A stretch of DNA of 64,000 nt from assembly GCA_902774365.1 (NCBI GenBank), contig CACYHX010000003.1, positions 1-64,000 on the forward strand. The letters are read 5' to 3'. This document shows, in pieces, positions 58,719 through 64,000 of this stretch (positions within the stretch are counted from its first letter, which is position 1; each line of letters starts with the position of its first letter). A model generated the notes under the pieces. That model saw only the letters and a program-made list of their open reading frames with translations. It was not told the origin of the DNA and made no database searches. This stretch comes from an uncultured Bacteroidia bacterium. GTDB taxonomy: Bacteria; Bacteroidota; Bacteroidia; Bacteroidales; F082. A program made the position numbers and the translations under genes.

Positions 58719-59286
58719 GTGGTTAGATAAGATGCTGAAGCGGTTGCGCACCGCAACGAAGCTGGACCTGGGGGCTACCTTGGGTTTGCGTAGAAAGTGC
58801 AATCTCGAGGGCTGGGCTTCGGTGTATGTGTATCCGAAAAATCAGGTAAAAGTCTCAAAAGATGCTGCAATTCGTATTTCCAACGGGCTGATGACTATCT
58901 CAAAACCGTGGTTTGAGGTGGAAGTGGCCGCACCATGTGTCTTTGAAATGGAAAGAGGATCCCAGTTGGAGTGCAATGGCAATTTCGACTTTGTCAGTGG
59001 CTCCCAGTGTGTCATAAAAAATGGAGCCATGCTGCGTTTGGGTAATGATGGCAGGATAGGGAAAGGCTCAAATTTGGAGTGCAGTAAAGAAATCGTCGTC
59101 GGCAAGAATTGCTGGATATCCGATGATGTGACTATCGCCGATGCAGGAAAGATTGTCATTGAAGATGGCGTGTGGATTGGCAATGGCGCTCAAATTATTG
59201 GAAACGTTAAGATTGGAAAGAATGCTGTGATAGGTGAAGGGGTGGCGGTGAAGGAGGATGTGGAAGCAGAAACGGTGCTGGCCTGA
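58708..59286 (+). CDS. Hexapeptide-repeat acyltransferase
   Basis: Left-handed beta-helix acyltransferase of 192 residues: a basic start (MLKRLRTATKLDLGATLGLRRK) and repeats such as GRIGKGSNLECSKEIVVGKN, DVTIADAGKIVIEDGVWIG and GNVKIGKNAVIGEGVAVKED. It probably O-acetylates a sugar of the glycan. Start 58708 is a choice among close ATGs (58702, 58708, 58732). Confidence 0.82.
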   Translation: MGYKWLDKMLKRLRTATKLDLGATLGLRRKCNLEGWASVYVYPKNQVKVSKDAAIRISNGLMTISKPWFEVEVAAPCVFEMERGSQLECNGNFDFVSGSQCVIKNGAMLRLGNDGRIGKGSNLECSKEIVVGKNCWISDDVTIADAGKIVIEDGVWIGNGAQIIGNVKIGKNAVIGEGVAVKEDVEAETVLA

Positions 59287-59287
59287 T

Positions 59288-59617
59288 ATGCAGATTGACA
59301 AGAACAATCCGATTGATGCAAATGTCAAACCCCGTCTTTATTGGGTGGACATGGCCAAAGGTATATTGATTATCTTGGTGGCCATGCATCACATGACCAT
59401 GAGAGGCGATGAGCTGGGCATATCGTGTCCTGCCATAAGTTTCTTTATGCCGTTAGTGTCAACATTCCTTTTTTATATGCCTGCGTTTTTTGTTATTGCA
59501 GGCTTTTTTGCAAGGTATGATGCGAGTTTCAAGGATTTTGTCATCAAAAACGCACGTGTTTTACTTCTCCCGTTAATCATATTGGTATACTGCAAGAGGT
59601 TTTTTATGAGATTCTAA
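59288..59617 (+). CDS. Acyltransferase 3 family protein, N-terminal part (frameshifted)
   Basis: Membrane O-acetyltransferase of the fucose-4-O-acetylase/OafA type. The first part reads YWVDMAKGILIILVAMHHM (typical start of the family), then spans at about 45-70 and 90-108, and stops at 59617 after KRFFMRF. The remainder is in another frame. The change of frame can be placed at the T6 run 59600-59605: one more T would join the frames. Either a phase-variable tract or a consensus error. Confidence 0.75.
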   Translation: MQIDKNNPIDANVKPRLYWVDMAKGILIILVAMHHMTMRGDELGISCPAISFFMPLVSTFLFYMPAFFVIAGFFARYDASFKDFVIKNARVLLLPLIILVYCKRFFMRF

Positions 59618-60306
59618 AGGGCTCCTATAACGCTGATGCATTAGAGTCCCCATCTTTTTCTATTTCTATCGATTACTGGTTTATCCTGGCCTTGTTTTTG
59701 GCTAAATGCATTTATTGGGGCGTGAGTAGAATCAGTGAAAAGTTTTGGGTAAGATTGTTGGTTTGCCTAGGCTTTTATGTTTTAGGTGTAGCGGCGTTGA
59801 AAATATGGTTGCCCAACTATTTCTGTTGGAATCACGCTTTGATATTGTTGGTTTATTTGCCAATCGGACAATGGATTTTTAATCATCTCGACGGATGGAA
59901 AGCTTTTCTTGTCTCATTGGTGGTTCTCATTGCAGGTTGTTGCTTCTATCGGTGGCAAGGGTTGAATATCCCTGCTCCAGAAGGAGGTATGTTGCTCAAT
60001 TTGAAATCTGCTTTGCCATCCCTGTTTCTGTGCGTGGCAGGTAGTTTTGTCTTTCTCAAGTTGTGTTCTCTTGTCAAGAGGGCAAGACTGTTGGAAATAA
60101 TTGGCCGTAATACACTCGCAATTTACATAATGCATTGGTGGGTTGAGATATTGGCCATGAAGGTGTTACGGGGCTTTTTCTCGCAAGGGGTCTGGGTGTC
60201 AACTATAGCCACTTTGGTTGTGTTGGCAGCGGCTGTGTTAGTACCATGCCTGATTTCAGAGTTGTTGAATCATCCAAAACTCAGATGGGTTTTGGGGAAA
60301 TCTTAG
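59602..60306 (+). CDS. Acyltransferase 3 family protein, C-terminal part in shifted frame
   Basis: From 59602 this frame reads FYEILKGSYNADALESPSFS and then DYWFILALFLAKCIYW, a junction common in this family, followed by about six more spans and a final LLEIIGRNTLAIYIMHWW segment. The first start codon in this frame is TTG 59692, which would skip the family's N-terminus. Together the parts make a protein of about 340 residues. Confidence 0.72.
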   Translation, partial: FYEILKGSYNADALESPSFSISIDYWFILALFLAKCIYWGVSRISEKFWVRLLVCLGFYVLGVAALKIWLPNYFCWNHALILLVYLPIGQWIFNHLDGWKAFLVSLVVLIAGCCFYRWQGLNIPAPEGGMLLNLKSALPSLFLCVAGSFVFLKLCSLVKRARLLEIIGRNTLAIYIMHWWVEILAMKVLRGFFSQGVWVSTIATLVVLAAAVLVPCLISELLNHPKLRWVLGKS

Positions 60307-60310
60307 AGTC

Positions 60311-61225
60311 ATGAATGTGAAGTTATTTGTAATTGTCGTCACTTATAAGGGCAAGCAATGGTACGACCGTTGTTTCGCTTCGCTGCGGGAATCAACCCTC
60401 CCCGTGCAGACTATTGTGGTCGACAATGCTTCCAGCGATGGCTCTGTGGAATACATCAAGGAAAACTATCCTGAAATCCATCTGATTGAGTCTGATGAGA
60501 ATTTGGGTTTTGGTCGTGCCAACAATTTGGGGATGCGCTATGCTTTGGACCATGGATGCGATTTCGTTTTCTTGCTCAACCAAGATGCTTGGGTGGAAAC
60601 CGATACTTTTGGGAAGTTGTTGGACATTCACGGCAACCACTCTGAATATGGGATCCTGAGCCCGATACACCTAAATGCCGAGAAGACGGGGATCGAAAAA
60701 GGACTGCTTAATTATCTGGATGACAAAAAGGTTACGGATAAGCGGCTGCTCGAAGATCTTTATTTCCATAGGCTGAAGGATATTTACGACACCACCTATG
60801 TCAATGCGGCGGCATGGCTGTTGCCAAGGAATACGCTTGAGACCATCGGCGGCTTTGACCCGATTTTTTCGCATTATGGGGAAGATGACAATTATCTGCA
60901 AAGGGTCCGCTTTCATGGTTTGAAGATAGGCATTTGCCCTTCATGTGTAGCGGTGCATGATACCGAACGCAGGATTGCCGCCGCCGAAAAGAAAGTTCAG
61001 ACGAGCAGCAGTTGGTTGCTGGCGAAGGTTGCAGATGTCAATTCCTCGGATAAGGTCAACGCATTATGCCTTTATCATTTTAGGAAAGCGATGTCAAAGC
61101 TTTTGGCCTTTAAGTTTTCGCAAGCTAAGACTCACTGGGGGATTATGCGTTTTTTGCGTAAGAACGCCAATGGCATCAAACATAGTAGGGATGTCAATGT
61201 TAAGAAGGGGATGAATTGGTTGTGA
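60311..61225 (+). CDS. Family 2 glycosyltransferase, rhamnosyltransferase-like
   Basis: GT-A transferase of 304 residues of the WbbL group: VIVVTYKGKQWYDRCFASL, VDNASSDGSVEYI, ENLGFGRANNLGMRYAL and FLLNQDAWVE. The C-terminal GGFDPIFSHYGEDDNYLQRVR is also typical (acceptor site). dTDP-rhamnose is a plausible donor by family only. Confidence 0.9.
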   Translation: MNVKLFVIVVTYKGKQWYDRCFASLRESTLPVQTIVVDNASSDGSVEYIKENYPEIHLIESDENLGFGRANNLGMRYALDHGCDFVFLLNQDAWVETDTFGKLLDIHGNHSEYGILSPIHLNAEKTGIEKGLLNYLDDKKVTDKRLLEDLYFHRLKDIYDTTYVNAAAWLLPRNTLETIGGFDPIFSHYGEDDNYLQRVRFHGLKIGICPSCVAVHDTERRIAAAEKKVQTSSSWLLAKVADVNSSDKVNALCLYHFRKAMSKLLAFKFSQAKTHWGIMRFLRKNANGIKHSRDVNVKKGMNWL

Positions 61226-61243
61226 TTGTTCTATAGTAGGTCT

Positions 61244-62200
61244 ATGGCAAATACGGATATTTCTGTGGTGATGACCACTTATAACGGGTCTTCTTTCATT
61301 AGGGCGCAATTGGAATCGGTTTTGGCTCAGACTGTCCTCCCGCGTGAAATTGTCATTGTTGACGACCTCTCTACTGACGATACTTTTGATATCATCAAAG
61401 AATATGCGGAGTCCCATCCGATGATTCGCTATGCTCGCAATGACCAAAGGGTTGGAGCGCATCAGAATTTCAGAAAGGCTTTTGCCCTCGCCTCTTGCCC
61501 TTTAATTGCGCCTTCTGACCAAGACGATATTTGGGATGTGAATCATCTGAAAGTGATGCTTGATATTCTGATTGAGAAGAACGTAGACCTTGTCTATTCC
61601 CAAGACAAGATACTTTGGGAAGATGGAAGCACTAGCGACTTCTTTCAAAAAATGCCCGAGATGAGAGATCTGATTTGGGGAAATAATATGAGAGGGCACA
61701 CTTTTTTGTTTCGGAAGGAGATGCTATCCGTTTTTGATCGGGTTGAATTCTTGCCTTTTGACCACGCTTTGGCGTTAGAGGCGTCTATGACAAATAAGTA
61801 TGCATGTTCAGATGAGGAGTTAACGTTGTGGAGAAGGCATGGAGGGGCATGCACTACGGCTTATTCTGAACATTCCGAGTTGGTCATTCAAGACGTTTCA
61901 AGGCGAAAGAAAATCTGTTATACATACCGCCATCTGTCCGATGAAAAATCCCGCCCCATTGAGTTGAACTTCGAACAAATTGCCACGATTCTTCATGTGG
62001 ATCCTTCCTTCGACAGGTACTATAGGGTCTGTAAGGGCATGGCTAGGCAAACCCGATTGGGCTTGTTGCGGGCTTCGGCCAATAATGCGCTTGTCCAAAA
62101 ATATGAAGGCAACTTGCGAAGAAGAATCGCGCATCTCTTATGGGCGATACGATTCCCATGGGTTTATTGGTATGACATGCATAAACTTCACGCATTGTGA
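61244..62200 (+). CDS. Family 2 glycosyltransferase
   Basis: GT-A transferase of 318 residues: ISVVMTTYNGSSFIRAQLESV, VDDLSTDDTFDII and IAPSDQDDIWD, the pattern of WfgD/alpha-L-rhamnosyltransferase-like enzymes. ATG 61244 (MANTDISVV) is chosen over TTG 61226. Specificity unknown. Confidence 0.9.
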   Translation: MANTDISVVMTTYNGSSFIRAQLESVLAQTVLPREIVIVDDLSTDDTFDIIKEYAESHPMIRYARNDQRVGAHQNFRKAFALASCPLIAPSDQDDIWDVNHLKVMLDILIEKNVDLVYSQDKILWEDGSTSDFFQKMPEMRDLIWGNNMRGHTFLFRKEMLSVFDRVEFLPFDHALALEASMTNKYACSDEELTLWRRHGGACTTAYSEHSELVIQDVSRRKKICYTYRHLSDEKSRPIELNFEQIATILHVDPSFDRYYRVCKGMARQTRLGLLRASANNALVQKYEGNLRRRIAHLLWAIRFPWVYWYDMHKLHAL

Positions 62201-62213
62201 TATTTAGGATGAG

Positions 62214-63191
62214 ATGAATACGCCGGTCCTACTGATTACCTTCAATCGACCCGAGCATACCAAGCGGGTATTAGAAGCCATTTTGGCCGCCCAACCACTA
62301 GAATTGTATGTGTTTCAAGATGGCGCTCGCGAAGGGAATGAAAACGACACCTCAAAATGTGCTGAGGTTCGTCGTGTGGTAGAGGACATGGCTCATGGAA
62401 CTCAAGTCCGGCTTCACACCCTTTATTCGGATACGAATTTGGGTTGTGGTCCAGGCCCTGTGACTGGCATCACATGGTTTTTCGATCATGTTGAGCAGGG
62501 CATTGTCATGGAAGACGACTGCTTGCCGCATCCGGATTTCTTTGGATATTGCGAGGAACTGCTGGAGAGATATAAAGATGTCGAAGAGGTGCAGTTTATC
62601 AATGCCGCTTTGTATGACGACAGGTGGAAATGCGAACACTCGTACGATTTTTCGCGCTACCAAGTGGCTGGCGCTTGGGCATCATGGAGGCGCTTTTGGG
62701 TCAACTATGATATTGATTTGAAAACCGTTGATCCTAAAGTGTTCTATCGTAAGTGCAAAAAGATTCTCTTTGAAAGGGCAGAAGCCGATTGGTGGTATTT
62801 CAAGTTGTTGGAGATCCAGAAAGACAATGCAAAGAAAAGCTATTGGGATTACCAGTGCCTGATTGTGTTGCTCCTTAACTCAGGGATTACGATCATGCCC
62901 CGAAAGAATCTCATCTCGAATATCGGATTTGATGGAGAAGGAACACACACGCTTGAGAACGACGGCCGAGGTGATAGATCGGTGTTCCCCATACTGCCGC
63001 TTGACCATCCTGCACAAATCTATGTGGATAAGGTCCGTGATGCGCGTTGCTTTGCCAAGGTGCGGTCGAGAGGCTTCGTTAAGGACAGGATGATTTCTGC
63101 TTATCGGAAGATAGCCAATTTGCAAGGCTTCCCTTATCGAATGCTGTTGGCCTACAAGAAACTAAAATCCAAGTTTTTGCGTCGCAAATGA
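62214..63191 (+). CDS. Nucleotide-diphospho-sugar transferase-like glycosyltransferase
   Basis: GT-A type protein of 325 residues: VLLITFNRPEHTKRVLEAI, LYVFQDGAREGN, SDTNLGCGPGPVTGITWFF (short motif NLGCG) and the metal motif IVMEDDCLPHPDFF. Common in O-antigen and capsule loci of Bacteroidota, sometimes named hemolytic-protein-like. Specificity unknown. The stop overlaps the next ATG. Confidence 0.85.
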   Translation: MNTPVLLITFNRPEHTKRVLEAILAAQPLELYVFQDGAREGNENDTSKCAEVRRVVEDMAHGTQVRLHTLYSDTNLGCGPGPVTGITWFFDHVEQGIVMEDDCLPHPDFFGYCEELLERYKDVEEVQFINAALYDDRWKCEHSYDFSRYQVAGAWASWRRFWVNYDIDLKTVDPKVFYRKCKKILFERAEADWWYFKLLEIQKDNAKKSYWDYQCLIVLLLNSGITIMPRKNLISNIGFDGEGTHTLENDGRGDRSVFPILPLDHPAQIYVDKVRDARCFAKVRSRGFVKDRMISAYRKIANLQGFPYRMLLAYKKLKSKFLRRK

Positions 63192-64000
63192 CCATTTTGT
63201 TCGTCACACATTATGCGGGATTCTATGGCGCCAACAAATCCTTGTTGACCTTGATGGTTCTGTTGCGTGAACGGCACGGGGTCGAGCCAATCGTCCTTTT
63301 GCATAATCGAGGTGCGATGTGTGCCATGTTGGAGGAACAAGGGATCGAGTACGTGGTGTCGCCCTATTATTGGTGGGTGAATTACAACCACGGACTTTTC
63401 CAATGGGCCCTCAATAAGCGGAAACAATGGATTAATTGGCACAGAGCGAAGCGTATTGGCGGTCAACTCAAGGCAAGGAACATCGATTTGGTCTATTCCA
63501 ATAGTATTTGTGTTAACATGGGCTTCCTTGTCGCCAAATGCCTTGGTCTGCCTCACGTTTGGCAGTTTAGGGAGAGCCTTACGCAGTTTTCCCTGTCCTT
63601 GTCCAAATGCTTATCCAAGCGTTTTTTTGCTGACAAGACCAACAGGAGGTATCTGTTGATTAGTGACTATATGATGTCGTTTTATAGGCCCTATCTTCCG
63701 CACGAGAGGATGGTGCGAGTCTATAATGGTTTGGATTTGCCCCAAGGAGTGGCCCGTCGGGAAGAGAACCGGATTAATCAACGGTTGCAAGTGGCCTGTG
63801 TGGGAGTGATTTGTGAACAGAAGAACCAGATGGAACTGCTTCGTGCCCAATGTGCACTCCATAAACGCGGGATCGACATCGATACATGGCTCGTTGGAAC
63901 ATGCAATGACAAGGCTTACCTGAATTCCATTCAAGACTATGCCAACGATAACGGCTTGGCAGGGATGACCCATTTTGTAGGACATGTTGATAAGGTTTTT
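63188..64000 (+). CDS. Family 4 glycosyltransferase, 5' part (cut by window end)
   Basis: The frame opens at ATG 63188 (MTILFVTHYAGFYGANKSLL), overlaps the previous stop, and is still open at the last base: 271 codons are visible. N-terminal GT-B marks are present (HYAGFYGANKSL; YSNSICVNMG; HVWQFRES), then RVYNGLDLP and VGVICEQKNQMELLRA mark the beginning of the donor domain. The rest lies outside the window. Confidence 0.85.
   Translation, partial: MTILFVTHYAGFYGANKSLLTLMVLLRERHGVEPIVLLHNRGAMCAMLEEQGIEYVVSPYYWWVNYNHGLFQWALNKRKQWINWHRAKRIGGQLKARNIDLVYSNSICVNMGFLVAKCLGLPHVWQFRESLTQFSLSLSKCLSKRFFADKTNRRYLLISDYMMSFYRPYLPHERMVRVYNGLDLPQGVARREENRINQRLQVACVGVICEQKNQMELLRAQCALHKRGIDIDTWLVGTCNDKAYLNSIQDYANDNGLAGMTHFVGHVDKVF

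Overview
The window is a chromosomal segment of a Bacteroidales-type bacterium (phylum Bacteroidota). The evidence is: the tuf–tRNA-Trp–secE–nusG–rplKAJL–rpoBC order; promoters with a TAnnTTTG -7 box and few Shine-Dalgarno sites; the bamD–rpoZ–porD–recN block; PorX and two large secreted peptidases ending in type IX secretion (T9SS) sorting domains; and a fused CheY–PglZ regulator next to tsaE. The species cannot be named from the sequence. The combination suggests a T9SS-positive, probably uncultured, host-associated lineage.

Layout. 1–12.3 kb: translation and transcription core operon (EF-Tu end, tRNA-Trp, SecE, NusG, L11, L1, L10, L7/L12, RpoB, RpoC, DUF3467); rpoC carries an apparent 19-base loss that breaks its frame near the 3' end. 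12.3–14.5 kb (minus strand): pyrB–pyrI–lemA, preceded by a leader with an intrinsic terminator and a 47-codon ORF running through it, which looks like pyrBI attenuation. 14.6–20.2 kb: argS, rsmE, a DUF4159 protein, a zinc-ribbon protein and a C10 cysteine peptidase with a T9SS tail. 20.2–27.8 kb (minus): recN, porD, rpoZ, bamD, an M14 carboxypeptidase with a T9SS tail, dapA and a DUF6913-like gene. 27.9–38.9 kb: a PhnP-like metallo-hydrolase, a thioesterase, an AT-rich retropepsin-like protein, an HD phosphohydrolase, porX, tsaE, a lipoprotein, aroB, aroA and a LutA-like protein. 38.9–64 kb: a large surface-glycan locus with WbpD/WbpE-type enzymes, an initiating sugar transferase, Wzm/Wzt export ABC subunits, an Fdt/Qdt-type cassette for a 3-acetamido-3,6-dideoxyhexose, UDP-galactopyranose mutase, an alpha-1,2-fucosyltransferase, about fourteen other glycosyltransferases (one cut by the window end) and acyl/acetyltransferases.

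How the genes may work together. PorD and PorX belong to the T9SS and its control, and two probable T9SS cargoes are encoded nearby. In Porphyromonas T9SS cargo is joined to anionic LPS through a sugar made by the Wbp/Vim pathway, so the WbpD/WbpE pair and the ABC-exported polysaccharide locus could supply the cell-surface anchor. That link is inference.

The most unusual feature is a family of short palindromic elements. Each has a shared core (ATGTCAT at one end, ATCTAT at the other, about 34–50 bp) enclosed by 9–14 bp arms that are perfectly or nearly complementary to each other but differ at every site. Copies lie between genes (12.3 kb; a tandem cluster at 32.3–32.7 kb) and, strikingly, in frame inside aroB and at least twice inside aroA, where they are translated as extra peptide segments. 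A second inverted-repeat family (28.7 and 34.3 kb), a third palindromic type before aroA, and heptamer-type intergenic repeats add to an unusually repeat-rich background.
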